Shown piece by piece: positions 53,211 through 62,218 of a stretch of DNA of 64,000 nt. The stretch's first letter is position 1. Each line of letters opens with the position of its first letter. The notes beneath the pieces were generated by a model. The model worked only from the letters and a program-made list of their open reading frames with translations, did no database searches and was not told the DNA's origin. The DNA is from Janthinobacterium sp. PC23-8 (lineage in GTDB: Bacteria > Pseudomonadota > Gammaproteobacteria > Burkholderiales > Burkholderiaceae_D): assembly GCF_002250505.1 (NCBI RefSeq), contig NZ_NJGY01000001.1, positions 3,349,230 to 3,413,229 of the forward strand, written 5' to 3'. Position numbers and translations under genes: made by a program.

Positions 53211-53216
53211 ATCTGA

Positions 53217-53687
53217 TCAGGCGCCACCCGCGTAGCCGTGCTGGCGCCACGCTTCATACACCACCACCGCCACCGTATTGGACAGATTCAGGCTACGGTT
53301 GTCGGGGCGCATCGGCAGGCGGATGCGCTGCTCGCCGGGAAAACTGTTGCGCAGCGCCGGGTCCAGGCCCCTGGTTTCGGAGCCGAACACGAACACGTCG
53401 CCAGGCAAAAAGGCCAGTTCGGCGAACGGGCGCGAGCCGTGCGTGGTCATGGCAAACATGCGCGCCGGGTCGGGTTGCGTGTCGGCGATAAAGGCGTCCC
53501 AGTGCTTGTGCACCTTCATGCTGGCGTAGTCGTGGTAGTCGAGACCGGCGCGCTTCATTTTGGCGTCGTCGAGCGGAAAGCCCAGCGGTTCGATCAGGTG
53601 CAGCTGCACGCCTGTATTGGCGCACAGGCGGATGATATTGCCCGTATTGGGCGGGATTTCCGGGTTGACCAGCACTACGTGAAACAA
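53217..53687 (-). CDS. trmL: tRNA (cytidine(34)-2'-O)-methyltransferase
   Basis: A minimal SPOUT methyltransferase of 156 residues that modifies the wobble base of tRNA-Leu. The knot motifs are complete: PEIPPNTGNIIRLCAN at the start, FVFGSETRGLD, then IRLPMRPDNRSLNLSNTVAV. The start is a TTG at 53687, preceded by GAGGAG with six-base spacing. It follows comF by 26 nt. Confidence 0.95.
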   Translation of the reverse strand: MFHVVLVNPEIPPNTGNIIRLCANTGVQLHLIEPLGFPLDDAKMKRAGLDYHDYASMKVHKHWDAFIADTQPDPARMFAMTTHGSRPFAELAFLPGDVFVFGSETRGLDPALRNSFPGEQRIRLPMRPDNRSLNLSNTVAVVVYEAWRQHGYAGGA

Positions 53688-53713
53688 GATGTTCTCCTCA
53701 TATAAGTAATCGA

Positions 53714-54436
53714 TCAGCGCGGCGGCGTGCGCGCCGCCACCAGCACCGTGACCTTGCGCGCGCCTTCGCGTTTCAATGCCACTGCCAGCGCGTGGACGGT
53801 ATGGCCGCTGCTCATCACGTCGTCGACGATGCCGACATGGCGCCCAAGCACATGGCCGGCATGTTGCGGCGCCACCATAAAGGCCTGCGCCAGGTTGGCG
53901 CGCCGTTCGCGCGGCGCCACGCCGCTTTGCGCGCGCGTTTCGCGCACGCGCAGGGCCAGCCTTGGCTGCAAGACAATGTCAAGCCTGCGCGCCAGCGGAC
54001 GCGCGATTTCCAGCGCCTGGTTATAGCCGCGCTCGACCAGGCGGCCTGGTCCCAGCGGAACCGGGCACAGCATTTGCGGCGCGTCCCAGTCACCTTCGTG
54101 CTGTACCGCTTGCGCCAGCAGCTGCGCAAACAGCGGCGCGAGCGCCAGGCGCGCGCCAAATTTCAGTTGCAGCAACAGCTGGTCGACCGGCGCCGCGTAG
54201 TCCGCCGCCGTCCAGGTGGCGTCGTAGGCGGGCGGGCGGCGCAAACATCGGCCGCACAGCAACGCCGTGTCATCGAGCGGATTGGCGCACTGGCGGCAGC
54301 GGCGCCGCCGATGTTCCAGGTATTGCCGGCGGCAAGGCTGGCACACGATGGCGCGGCAACTGCCGGCGCACAGCGCGCACTGGGCCGGCAGCAGGCTGCC
54401 CAGCACAGCGAGGCAAAAAAGGCTGTTGATCGCCAT
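53714..54436 (-). CDS. ComF family phosphoribosyltransferase-like protein
   Basis: A 240-residue protein with an N-terminal Cys-rich zinc region (CALCAGSCRAIVCQPC, CRQCANPL, CGRC) and a C-terminal PRTase fold with the PRPP loop VGIVDDVMSSGHTV. ComF proteins act in DNA uptake in competent bacteria, although the enzymatic role is unsettled. It is divergent from the BioC-like gene, with 51 bp between. Confidence 0.9.
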   Translation of the reverse strand: MAINSLFCLAVLGSLLPAQCALCAGSCRAIVCQPCRRQYLEHRRRRCRQCANPLDDTALLCGRCLRRPPAYDATWTAADYAAPVDQLLLQLKFGARLALAPLFAQLLAQAVQHEGDWDAPQMLCPVPLGPGRLVERGYNQALEIARPLARRLDIVLQPRLALRVRETRAQSGVAPRERRANLAQAFMVAPQHAGHVLGRHVGIVDDVMSSGHTVHALAVALKREGARKVTVLVAARTPPR

Positions 54437-54487
54437 GGCCGCGTTCCATGTACACTGCCGACATTATCTCATCTCACCCGATTCGAC

Positions 54488-55405
54488 ATGTCAGTTCCCA
54501 CTACTCCGCCCAAAATGAGTGCGCCCATCGATGCGGTGCACGTCCGTGATTTCTTTTCCCGCCCGGCGCGCGTGGCGCCGTCCGATTTCCTGCGCCGCGA
54601 AGTGTCGTCGCGCATGCATGAACGCCTGGAGCTGGTCAAGATCGCGCCCTTGCGCGTGCTCGACGCCGGTTGCGGTCCCGGCGCGGACCTGGCCCAACTG
54701 CACAAGGATTATCCGGCCGCACAGATTATCGGTCTCGACGCGGCGCAAGCGATGGTGCTGGCGGCGCGCGCGCCGGCCAGCAAATTGTCCGGCCTGAACC
54801 AGTTCCTCAGCAAGCTGCTGCCGGCCAAGGCCGGCGTGGACTTGCTGTGCGGCGACCTGGGCGACTTGCCGCTGGCGCCGAACAGCGTCGATCTGGTCTG
54901 GTCCAACCTGGCGCTGCACTGGCATGCCCAGCCCGACCGCGTGTTTGCCGAATGGCGCCGCGTGCTGCGCCTGGACGGCTTGCTGATGTTTTCCTGTTTT
55001 GGCCCCGACACGTTCCGCGAACTGCGCGACGCCTTTGCCGAGGCTGATCTGACGCCGCACGCCTTGCCGTTTGTCGACATGCATGATTTTGGCGACATGC
55101 TGGTCGAAGCGGGCTTTTCCACGCCGGTGCTCGATATGGAAATCATTACCGTCACCTATGACACGCCGGAAAAACTGCTGGCCGATGTGCGTGCTTTTGG
55201 CGGCAATCCCTTGACCACGCGCCGGCGCGGGCTGATGGGCAAGCAGGCATGGCAGCGCATGCTGGCTGCCCTCGAGAAAATGCGTCGGCCTGATGGCAAG
55301 CTGGGGCTTACTTTTGAAGTGCTTTATGGCCATGCTTTTCGTCCGGCACCGCGTGTGACGCGCAACGGCGAAGCGATCATTCGTTTTGACTTGCCGCGTA
55401 AATAA
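54488..55405 (+). CDS. BioC-like SAM-dependent methyltransferase
   Basis: A class I methyltransferase of 305 residues. The SAM motif VLDAGCGPGADL and the acidic IIGLDAAQAMV are clear. The C-terminal part (FSCFGPDTFRELRDAF, DMHDFGDMLVEAGF) is typical of malonyl-ACP O-methyltransferase BioC, which primes pimelate synthesis for biotin. No other bio genes are nearby, so the exact role is not certain. The start is the ATG at 54488; an ATG at 54515 is also possible. Confidence 0.83.
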   Translation: MSVPTTPPKMSAPIDAVHVRDFFSRPARVAPSDFLRREVSSRMHERLELVKIAPLRVLDAGCGPGADLAQLHKDYPAAQIIGLDAAQAMVLAARAPASKLSGLNQFLSKLLPAKAGVDLLCGDLGDLPLAPNSVDLVWSNLALHWHAQPDRVFAEWRRVLRLDGLLMFSCFGPDTFRELRDAFAEADLTPHALPFVDMHDFGDMLVEAGFSTPVLDMEIITVTYDTPEKLLADVRAFGGNPLTTRRRGLMGKQAWQRMLAALEKMRRPDGKLGLTFEVLYGHAFRPAPRVTRNGEAIIRFDLPRK

Positions 55406-55865
55406 GCGGATAAAAACCAAGACTTCGTCAGCATGGCGGCTGAAATGGCTGCAACCGTTGCAATCCGCGCCGCCATCGTTGGCGTAGCCCCGCATGCGCC
55501 GTATATTTCTTGATGGATTCAACTTTTCTTGCTTATAATCGTTGATTGTTTTGTCAGCTTGTTAAGCTAAAAAACAAGGGCCGTGCAAAAAATAAAAACG
55601 CAAAGCAAGCCACGCGCGAAGTTAGTGCATTAGTATAGTAATCATCTTGTACCGGTCGCTATGATGGCGGTGCTGGAAAAACAGGGTTGCAGCATGGTGC
55701 TCCCACAGTGTCTTGTGCGGATCGCCAGCATGTAATCTGCTGATGCTACAGGCTTTGCGGCGGCGGTTTGGCCGTTGGGCTTTCATGGAGGAGCGGCAGC
55801 GGGCAAGTACGGAGGTTTCCGCAGCCGTTTAAAATATCGTTATTTTTTAGGTGGTTGGGGAAAAC
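55406..55865. other. Long leader/intergenic region before the cytochrome oxidase locus
   Basis: A gap of 460 bp without a gene I can support. Its centre (about 55500-55640) is AT-rich and holds the promoter at 55510-55539 and a weaker TATAGT box near 55635. The remaining 200 bp would be untranslated leader. No known riboswitch was recognised. Confidence 0.6.
55510..55539 (+). promoter_or_regulatory. Promoter of the cytochrome oxidase operon
   Basis: TTGATG (55510-55515) and a perfect TATAAT (55534-55539) with an 18-bp spacer. The start point near 55546 leaves a leader of about 320 nt before coxB. Confidence 0.65.
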
Positions 55866-57074
55866 ATGACTTATGCAAAGCGACTGCTATCGTCGATGCC
55901 GGGACTCTTGCTGCTAGCGGCTGGCAGCGGACAGTGGGCCATGGCGGCGCCTGCCGCCTCCACCTATCCTGGCACGGGCGGTCCGGTGCCGTTCGAGATG
56001 AATCTGCAACCGCCGGCGACACAGATCGCCCACGAAATCTACGATTTGCACACCTGGATGATGGTCATCTGCCTGGTGATCTTCGTGGCCGTGTTCGGCG
56101 TCATGTTTTATTCCATCTTCAAGCACCGCAAATCGCTGGGCCACAAACCGGCTACTTTCCACGAAAGTACCACCGTCGAGATCGCCTGGACGGTCGTGCC
56201 TTTCCTGATCGTCATCGGCATGGCATTGCCTGCCACGCGCACCGTGGTCGGCATGAAAGACACGTCCAACGCCGACATCACCATCAAGGCCACCGGCATG
56301 CAGTGGAAATGGGGCTATGACTACCTGAAAGGCGATGGGCAGGGCATCTCCTTCCTGTCCAACCTGTCCACGCCGCGCGCGCAAGTGGGCGCACCGGGCG
56401 CGCCGCCGACGGAAAAGCGCGGCGAAAATTACCTGATCGAAGTCGACAATGAAGTGGTGGTGCCGGTCAATAAAAAGATCCGCATGGTACTGACCGCCAA
56501 TGACGTGATCCACGCCTGGTCCGTGCCCGCCTTTGGCGTCAAGCAGGATGCGATTCCCGGTTTCGTGCGCGACACCTGGTTCAAGGCCGACCATATCGGC
56601 ACCTTCCGCGGCAATTGCGCCGAACTGTGCGGCAAGGAACACGCCTTTATGCCCATCGTCGTCAAAGTCGTATCAAGTGACGATTACAAGGCCTGGGTCG
56701 ACGTGAAACAGAAGGAAATGGCGGCACTGGCCGACGATCCGAACAAGACCTGGACCATCGACGAGCTGAAGGTCAAGGGCGAAAAAGTCTATGCCGCCAA
56801 CTGCGTGGTCTGTCACCAGGCCACCGGCAAGGGCGTGCCGGGCGCGTTCGCGCCTCTCGACGGCTCGCCCGTCGTCAACGGTCCGAAAGCGGCGCAGATC
56901 CATGTGTTGCTGAACGGCCAGAAGAGCGGCAAGTATCCGGCGGAAATGCCAGCCTGGAAACAACTGTCCGACACCGATATCGCGGCAGTGATCACTTACA
57001 CACGCAATACCTGGTCCAACAAGGCCGAGGAAAATATCGTTCAACCAGCCGAAATCGTGGCTGCACGCCAGTAA
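55866..57074 (+). CDS. coxB: Cytochrome c oxidase subunit II with fused cytochrome c domain
   Basis: A 402-residue subunit. Signal-peptide-like N-terminus ([20 protein letters not shown]), two membrane helices ([17 protein letters not shown] and [18 protein letters not shown]), then the periplasmic cupredoxin domain with CuA ligands in [13 protein letters not shown] and [14 protein letters not shown]-terminal class I cytochrome c domain follows, with heme motif CVVCH and distal Met in EMPAW. The subunit II-cytochrome c fusion is common in Burkholderiales aa3 oxidases. The start is the ATG at 55866 with GGGGA upstream. Confidence 0.95.
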   Translation: MTYAKRLLSSMPGLLLLAAGSGQWAMAAPAASTYPGTGGPVPFEMNLQPPATQIAHEIYDLHTWMMVICLVIFVAVFGVMFYSIFKHRKSLGHKPATFHESTTVEIAWTVVPFLIVIGMALPATRTVVGMKDTSNADITIKATGMQWKWGYDYLKGDGQGISFLSNLSTPRAQVGAPGAPPTEKRGENYLIEVDNEVVVPVNKKIRMVLTANDVIHAWSVPAFGVKQDAIPGFVRDTWFKADHIGTFRGNCAELCGKEHAFMPIVVKVVSSDDYKAWVDVKQKEMAALADDPNKTWTIDELKVKGEKVYAANCVVCHQATGKGVPGAFAPLDGSPVVNGPKAAQIHVLLNGQKSGKYPAEMPAWKQLSDTDIAAVITYTRNTWSNKAEENIVQPAEIVAARQ

Positions 57075-57087
57075 TCAGGAGCCGCAG

Positions 57088-58725
57088 ATGAGTACGAGCA
57101 CGAGCACTAGCACCCTGGACCGCACCGGTCACGATCTGCACGCAGGCGAACATGGGCACGATCACGCCCATGATCACGCACATGAGCATCCGACGGGCTA
57201 CCGCCGCTGGCTGTTTGCCACCAACCACAAGGATATCGGCACCTTGTACTTGTGGTTCTCCTTCGCCATGCTGCTGTCGGGCGGCGTGCTGGCGCTGATG
57301 ATACGCACCGAGCTGTTCCAGCCGGGCCTGCAGTTCTTCCAGCCTGAATTTTTCAATCAGCTCACCACCATGCACGGCCTGGTGATGGTGTTCGGCGCCA
57401 TCATGCCGGCCTTTGTCGGCTACGCCAACTGGATGATCCCGCTGCAGGTGGGCGCCTCCGACATGGCCTTTGCGCGCATGAACAACTTCTCGTTCTGGCT
57501 GCTGCCGCCGGCCGCCATCTTGCTGGCCACCTCCTTCCTGGTACCGGGCGGCGCCACCGCCGCCGGCTGGACCCTGTATGCGCCGCTGTCGACGCAGATG
57601 GGCCCCGGCATGGACATGGCGATTTTCGCCATGCACCTGATGGGCGCCTCTTCCATCATGGGCTCGATCAACATCATCGTCACCATCCTCAACATGCGCG
57701 CGCCCGGCATGACGTTGATGAAAATGCCGATGTTCTGCTGGACCTGGCTGATCACGGCGTATCTGCTGATCGCCGTGATGCCGGTGCTGGCCGGGGCGAT
57801 TACCATGACCCTGACCGACCGTCATTTCGGCACGTCATTCTTCAACGCGGCCGGCGGCGGCGACCCCGTCATGTACCAGCATATCTTCTGGTTCTTCGGC
57901 CACCCCGAGGTCTACATCATGATTTTGCCGGCCTTCGGCATCGTCTCGCAGATCCTGCCGGCGTTTGCCCGCAAACCGCTGTTCGGCTACGCCTCGATGG
58001 TCTACGCCACCGCGTCGATCGCGATTCTGTCGTTTATCGTCTGGGCGCACCACATGTTTACCACCGGCATGCCGGTCACCAGCCAGCTGTTCTTCATGTA
58101 CGCCACCATGCTGATCGCCGTGCCGACCGGCGTCAAAGTGTTCAACTGGATCGCCACCATGTGGAAGGGCTCGATGACGTTCGAGACCCCGATGCTGTTC
58201 TCGGTCGGCTTCATTTTCGTGTTCACCATGGGCGGCTTCACGGGCCTGATCCTGGCCGTCACGCCGATCGACATCCAGCTGCAGGACACCTATTATGTGG
58301 TGGCCCACTTCCATTACGTGCTGGTGGCCGGCTCGCTGTTCGCCCTGTTCGCCGGCTTCTACTACTGGTCGCCGAAATGGACCGGCCACATGTACAACGA
58401 AACGCGCGGCAAGATCCACTTCTGGCTGTCGCTGATCACCTTCAACGTGACCTTCTTCCCGATGCACTTCCTGGGCCTGGCCGGCATGCCGCGCCGCTAC
58501 GCCGATTACCCGGCGCAGTTCACGGACTTCAACATGATCGCCTCGATCGGCGGCTTCGGCTTTGGCCTGATGCAGGTGTATTTCCTGGTCTTCGTCGTGA
58601 TCCCGACGATTCGTGGCGGCAAGGCGGCACCGGCGAAACCATGGGAAGGCGCGGAAGGGCTGGAATGGACCGTGCCGAGTCCGGCGCCGTTCCATACCTT
58701 TGAAACACCGCCGACCGTGAAGTAG
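57088..58725 (+). CDS. coxA: Cytochrome c oxidase subunit I
   Basis: Catalytic heme-copper subunit of 545 residues with 12 helices. Visible motifs: [26 protein letters not shown] (CuB His, proton-channel Glu), WAHHMFTTG (CuB His pair) and [12 protein letters not shown] (heme ligands). Ahead of the first motif lies an unusual His-rich N-terminus ([20 protein letters not shown]). It directly follows coxB by 13 nt with a good AGGAG site. Confidence 0.97.
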   Translation: MSTSTSTSTLDRTGHDLHAGEHGHDHAHDHAHEHPTGYRRWLFATNHKDIGTLYLWFSFAMLLSGGVLALMIRTELFQPGLQFFQPEFFNQLTTMHGLVMVFGAIMPAFVGYANWMIPLQVGASDMAFARMNNFSFWLLPPAAILLATSFLVPGGATAAGWTLYAPLSTQMGPGMDMAIFAMHLMGASSIMGSINIIVTILNMRAPGMTLMKMPMFCWTWLITAYLLIAVMPVLAGAITMTLTDRHFGTSFFNAAGGGDPVMYQHIFWFFGHPEVYIMILPAFGIVSQILPAFARKPLFGYASMVYATASIAILSFIVWAHHMFTTGMPVTSQLFFMYATMLIAVPTGVKVFNWIATMWKGSMTFETPMLFSVGFIFVFTMGGFTGLILAVTPIDIQLQDTYYVVAHFHYVLVAGSLFALFAGFYYWSPKWTGHMYNETRGKIHFWLSLITFNVTFFPMHFLGLAGMPRRYADYPAQFTDFNMIASIGGFGFGLMQVYFLVFVVIPTIRGGKAAPAKPWEGAEGLEWTVPSPAPFHTFETPPTVK

Positions 58726-58731
58726 GCTGAC

Positions 58732-58836
58732 ATGAGCGAGCGTAAAAAACCGAACAACCTGCGCACCGGCCTGATCCTGGCGGCACTGGCGGCCTTCTTC
58801 TTCCTTTCCGTGTTTGCCAAGCGGCTGTGGCTGTGA
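58732..58836 (+). CDS. 34-residue cytochrome oxidase small assembly protein
   Basis: A short gene between coxA and ctaG: a basic N-terminus (MSERKKPNNLRTG), one membrane helix (LILAALAAFFFLSVFA) and the tail KRLWL. Its start lies 6 nt after the coxA stop, and ctaG begins one base after its stop. Such single-helix peptides occur at this position in Burkholderiales oxidase loci and are annotated as small assembly proteins. The direct role is not known to me. Confidence 0.8.
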   Translation: MSERKKPNNLRTGLILAALAAFFFLSVFAKRLWL

Positions 58837-58837
58837 C

Positions 58838-59428
58838 ATGACGACGCCAGTGCAGCCGCAGCCGCAGGAGCAGCAGCAAACGCGGGGACTGAACCGCCAG
58901 TTGCTGGGCAAGCTGCTGGTGATTGCCTGCGTGATGTTCGGCTTCGGCTATGCCCTGATTCCCGTCTACAAGCAGATTTGCGAAGTGATGGGCATCAATG
59001 TGCTGACGCAAAAGGATGGCACGGTCGCTTACGACAAGAACACGCAAGTCGATACCAGCCGCAGCATCACGGTGGAATTCGACGGCAATGCCCAGGGGCC
59101 GTGGCGCTTTCGCCCGGTGGTTTCCAGCATGCAGGTGCATCCGGGCGAACTGGTGACGGTACTGTATGAAGTCGTCAACACGCAGGGGCGCACGGTCAAT
59201 GCGCAAGCCATTCCCAGCTACGCGCCGCAAAGCGCCACGCCGCATTTCAAGAAGGTCGAGTGCTTCTGCTTCCAGCAGCAGACCTTGAAACCGCATGAGG
59301 CGCGGCAGATGCCGGTGGTGTTCTTCCTCGATCCGGCGCTGCCGAAAGAGGTCAAGACCATTACCCTGTCATACACGTTTTTCGAGATTGCCGGTCTGAG
59401 CCAGGCTCAGACGCCGGTAGTGCAATAG
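58838..59428 (+). CDS. ctaG: Cytochrome c oxidase assembly protein CtaG (Cox11 type)
   Basis: A periplasmic copper chaperone of 196 residues that delivers CuB to subunit I. One N-terminal membrane anchor (LLVIACVMFGFGYALIPVY) is followed by an immunoglobulin-like domain with the copper motif CFCFQQQ. The start is the ATG at 58838. Confidence 0.95.
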   Translation: MTTPVQPQPQEQQQTRGLNRQLLGKLLVIACVMFGFGYALIPVYKQICEVMGINVLTQKDGTVAYDKNTQVDTSRSITVEFDGNAQGPWRFRPVVSSMQVHPGELVTVLYEVVNTQGRTVNAQAIPSYAPQSATPHFKKVECFCFQQQTLKPHEARQMPVVFFLDPALPKEVKTITLSYTFFEIAGLSQAQTPVVQ

Positions 59429-59436
59429 GAGCAGCC

Positions 59437-59640
59437 ATGAACGAACCGCGCAAGCCGCAAGCGTCGTTCCTGTATTCATTGAAGGCCGTGATCTGGTCGT
59501 TTACCGGCTTGCGGCGCAAGAGCGATTTCGATACGGACTCGGTCAAGCTGAACCCGGTGCATATCGTGATTGCCGGCCTGCTGGCGGTGGCCTGCCTGGT
59601 CGGCATATTGATTACCATCGTCAGCCTGGTCGTACCATAA
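59437..59640 (+). CDS. DUF2970 small membrane protein
   Basis: A 67-residue protein with one C-terminal membrane helix (VIAGLLAVACLVGILITIV) and the DUF2970 core (LKAVIWSFTGLRR). It lies between ctaG and coxC, as in other Burkholderiales. The function is unknown to me; a role in oxidase assembly is inferred from context. Confidence 0.85.
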   Translation: MNEPRKPQASFLYSLKAVIWSFTGLRRKSDFDTDSVKLNPVHIVIAGLLAVACLVGILITIVSLVVP

Positions 59641-59662
59641 ATATATACATGAGGAGATGAGA

Positions 59663-60532
59663 ATGAGTTCCAACCACGCTACGGCGTCCTCTGCACCCTA
59701 TTATTTTGTACCCGGTCCATCGAAGTGGCCGATGCTGGGCGGCGCCAGCCTGCTGCTGACCATGATAGGCGCGTCGGCCTGGGTCAATGATGTCGCCTGG
59801 GGTCCGTATGTGAACTACCTTGGCCTGGCCGGCATTTTGCTGGTGCTGTATTTCTGGTTCGGCGACGCCATCGGCGAATCGGAAAAAGGCCTGTACAGCG
59901 AGCGCATCGATTTCTCCTTCCGCTGGAGCATGAGCTGGTTCATCTTTTCGGAAGTGATGTTCTTTGCCGCCTTCTTTGGTGCCCTGTTCTATGCGCGCAG
60001 CATTTCCATGCCCTGGCTGGGCGACCTGGACCACAAGCTGATCTGGCCCGATTTTGCCGCTCACTGGGGCACGGTGGGGCCGGCCGGCACGGTGCAGGAA
60101 TTTACCACCATGACGCCGTTCTGGATTCCGACGATTAACACGGCCCTGCTGCTGACCTCGGGCGTGACCCTGACGATTTCGCACCACGCATTGCGCGCCG
60201 GCCACCGCGGCATGACGGCCCTGTTCCTGGCAGCCACGATTTTGCTGGGCGCCGTCTTCATGGGCTTCCAGGTGTATGAATACATGCACGCCTACAGCGA
60301 GCTGAACTTGAAATTGACGTCCGGCATCTACGGCGCCACTTTCTTCATGCTGACCGGCTTCCACGGCTTTCACGTGACCCTGGGCGCCATCATGCTGTCG
60401 GTGATCCTGTACCGCGTGCTCAAAGGCCACTTTACCCCCGAGCATCATTTCGGCTTCGAAGGCGCCGCCTGGTACTGGCACTTTGTCGACGTCGTCTGGC
60501 TGGGCCTGTACGTGGTCGTGTATTGGTTATAA
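59663..60532 (+). CDS. coxC: Cytochrome c oxidase subunit III
   Basis: A seven-helix subunit of 289 residues. Family motifs: FVPGPSKWPMLGG, WSMSWFIFSEVMFFAAFFGA, LTGFHGFHVTLGA and WYWHFVDVVWLGLY. The start is the ATG at 59663: GAGGAG (59651-59656) directly abuts an earlier ATG at 59657 but stands six bases before this one. It ends the first block of the oxidase operon, with a strong terminator after it. Confidence 0.96.
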   Translation: MSSNHATASSAPYYFVPGPSKWPMLGGASLLLTMIGASAWVNDVAWGPYVNYLGLAGILLVLYFWFGDAIGESEKGLYSERIDFSFRWSMSWFIFSEVMFFAAFFGALFYARSISMPWLGDLDHKLIWPDFAAHWGTVGPAGTVQEFTTMTPFWIPTINTALLLTSGVTLTISHHALRAGHRGMTALFLAATILLGAVFMGFQVYEYMHAYSELNLKLTSGIYGATFFMLTGFHGFHVTLGAIMLSVILYRVLKGHFTPEHHFGFEGAAWYWHFVDVVWLGLYVVVYWL

Positions 60533-60575
60533 TGCGCAGCAGGGTGCATGGCGCAAGCCGTGTGCCCGGGCAGTG

Positions 60576-60612
60576 AAAAAGCCGTACCGGACGATCCGTG
60601 TACGGCTTTTTT
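60576..60612. terminator. Bidirectional terminator after coxC
   Basis: AAAAAGCCGTAC pairs with GTACGGCTTTTT (outer 12-bp stem), with an inner CGGA/TCCG extension, followed by further T. Symmetric A and T flanks let it serve coxC on the plus strand and the DUF2909 gene on the minus strand. Confidence 0.9.
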
Positions 60613-60651
60613 CTTGAACTGTCAAATTTGCCAATCAGGCAATGGTGGCGT

Positions 60652-60852
60652 CTAATGGATGCCGGTAGGCTGTATGTAGCCGAGCTTGTGCGCCAGCAGT
60701 ATCAACAGGAACAGGGCAATCGAAAAACCCACACGCATGGCCAGCGCCTGCACCGTGCGGTTGCTCTTGCCCTTGTCGCGCATCAGGAAGAACAAGGCCG
60801 AACCCAGGCTGCCCAGGATCAGGATAAAAGCGATGGCGACGACGATTTTCAT
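60652..60852 (-). CDS. DUF2909 twin-transmembrane protein
   Basis: A 66-residue protein with two membrane helices (IVVAIAFILILGSLGSALFF and FSIALFLLILLAHKLGYI) joined by a basic cytoplasmic loop (RDKGKSNRTVQALAMR). This matches the DUF2909/twin-transmembrane family found inside Burkholderiales oxidase loci. It is encoded against the oxidase genes and diverges from surf1, with only 36 bp between the two start codons. Confidence 0.85.
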   Translation of the reverse strand: MKIVVAIAFILILGSLGSALFFLMRDKGKSNRTVQALAMRVGFSIALFLLILLAHKLGYIQPTGIH

Positions 60853-60888
60853 GGATGACAAGGCCCGCTGCGAGGAGGGTCCATTGTA

Positions 60889-61620
60889 ATGCCAATACGC
60901 TTTCAATTTCGTTTGATTCCATTTATCGTGATGTTGCTGCTGGTCGCGCTCGGTCTGTCGCTGGCGCAGTGGCAGCAGCGCCGCGCGGACGAAAAAATCG
61001 CGCGCGCCGCCAGGCTGCAGGCGGGCAACCTGGCCGCGCCGCTGGCCTTGCGCGCCGCGCCCATGTTGCCGCAAGACGCGCAAGCCATCGAATACCGCCG
61101 CGTGACGGTCACTGGCCACTTCGTGCCGGCGTGGACCATTTACCTCGACAACCGCCCATATCGGGGCCAGGCCGGCTTTCATGTGCTCACGCCCTTCCAG
61201 ATCGAGGGTTCAAACATGCATGTGCTGGTGGCGCAGGGCTGGCTGCCGCGCAATAACGCCGACCGTAGCCGCATCGCCGATTACAGCACGCCCAGCGGTA
61301 CGGTCACGGTGCAGGGCGTGGCGCGCTTGACTGCCGGCCACGTGATGCAGCTGGGCACGGCCGCGCGCCTGGCGCCGCAGGCCATCGTGCAAAATGCCGA
61401 TATCGGGCAACTGGCCCAGGCCAGCGGCCTGGCGTTCCAGCCGCTGCTGATCGAGCAGACCTCGCCACAGTCCGCCACCTTGCCCGTGCGCGACTGGCCG
61501 GCGCCCGACCTGGGGGCGGACAAGCATCGCGGCTACGCCTTCCAGTGGTACGCGCTGGCTTTGACGGCCTTCTTATTTTTTGTCTTTACAGGATGTCGAC
61601 GTGCAAAAAAATCTGTCTGA
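60889..61620 (+). CDS. SURF1 family cytochrome oxidase assembly protein
   Basis: A 243-residue protein with the SURF1 plan: N-terminal helix (FIVMLLLVALGLSLAQWQ), a soluble periplasmic part containing TIYLDNRPYRGQAGFHVLTPF and VAQGWLPR, and a C-terminal helix (YALALTAFLFFVFTG). It assists heme A insertion into subunit I. GAGGAGGG lies ten bases before the start. The next gene starts inside its 3' end (20-nt overlap). Confidence 0.93.
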   Translation: MPIRFQFRLIPFIVMLLLVALGLSLAQWQQRRADEKIARAARLQAGNLAAPLALRAAPMLPQDAQAIEYRRVTVTGHFVPAWTIYLDNRPYRGQAGFHVLTPFQIEGSNMHVLVAQGWLPRNNADRSRIADYSTPSGTVTVQGVARLTAGHVMQLGTAARLAPQAIVQNADIGQLAQASGLAFQPLLIEQTSPQSATLPVRDWPAPDLGADKHRGYAFQWYALALTAFLFFVFTGCRRAKKSV

Positions 61621-62209
61621 TAGCAAAGCGCAAACCACTGGCCGCTGGAAACTGCTGGCCGTGCTGGCCGTGTGCGCGTTTCCCATTATTGCCTCGTATG
61701 TGACGTACTACATCATCAAGCCCAGCGCGCGCAACAATTACGGCGCACTGATCGACCCGCGCCAGTATCCGATACCGGAAGCCAGACTGCAGGTAGCGGA
61801 ACTGGACGGCAAGCCGTCGCCGCTGGCGCAGTTCAAGGGCAAGTGGGTGATGCTGCAAGCCGGCCCGTCCGATTGCCAGCAAGCGTGCAAGAAACAGCTG
61901 TTCGCCATGCAGCAGTTGCGCTTGACGCAGGGCAAGGAGCGCGAGCGCATTGAACGCGTCTGGCTGATCACGGACCCGCAGCCGATCGATACCCTCGTCA
62001 TGCGCGAATACGACGGCACCAATATGCTGCGCGTCAACGACGCGGCGCTCAAGGCCTGGCTACCGGTGGAGCCGGGCGGCAAGCCGGAAGATCATCTGTA
62101 TCTGATCGATCCGCTGGGCAACCTGATGATGCGTTTCCCGAAAGACGCGGACCCGACCAAGGTCAAGAAAGATATCGCCAAGCTGCTCAAAGCTTCGGCG
62201 ATCGGCTAA
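61601..62209 (+). CDS. SCO1/SenC-like thioredoxin-fold membrane protein
   Basis: A 202-residue protein with one N-terminal helix (LLAVLAVCAFPIIASYV) and a periplasmic thioredoxin-like domain. The copper-type CxxxC pair is C92 and C96 in DCQQACKKQ, with EDHLYLIDPLG as the later conserved segment. It is probably a CuA-site copper or thiol chaperone for subunit II. The start GTG at 61601, about ten bases after AGGA, overlaps surf1 by 20 nt, which indicates coupling. Confidence 0.83.
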   Translation: MQKNLSDSKAQTTGRWKLLAVLAVCAFPIIASYVTYYIIKPSARNNYGALIDPRQYPIPEARLQVAELDGKPSPLAQFKGKWVMLQAGPSDCQQACKKQLFAMQQLRLTQGKERERIERVWLITDPQPIDTLVMREYDGTNMLRVNDAALKAWLPVEPGGKPEDHLYLIDPLGNLMMRFPKDADPTKVKKDIAKLLKASAIG

Positions 62210-62218
62210 GGAGTCCTG

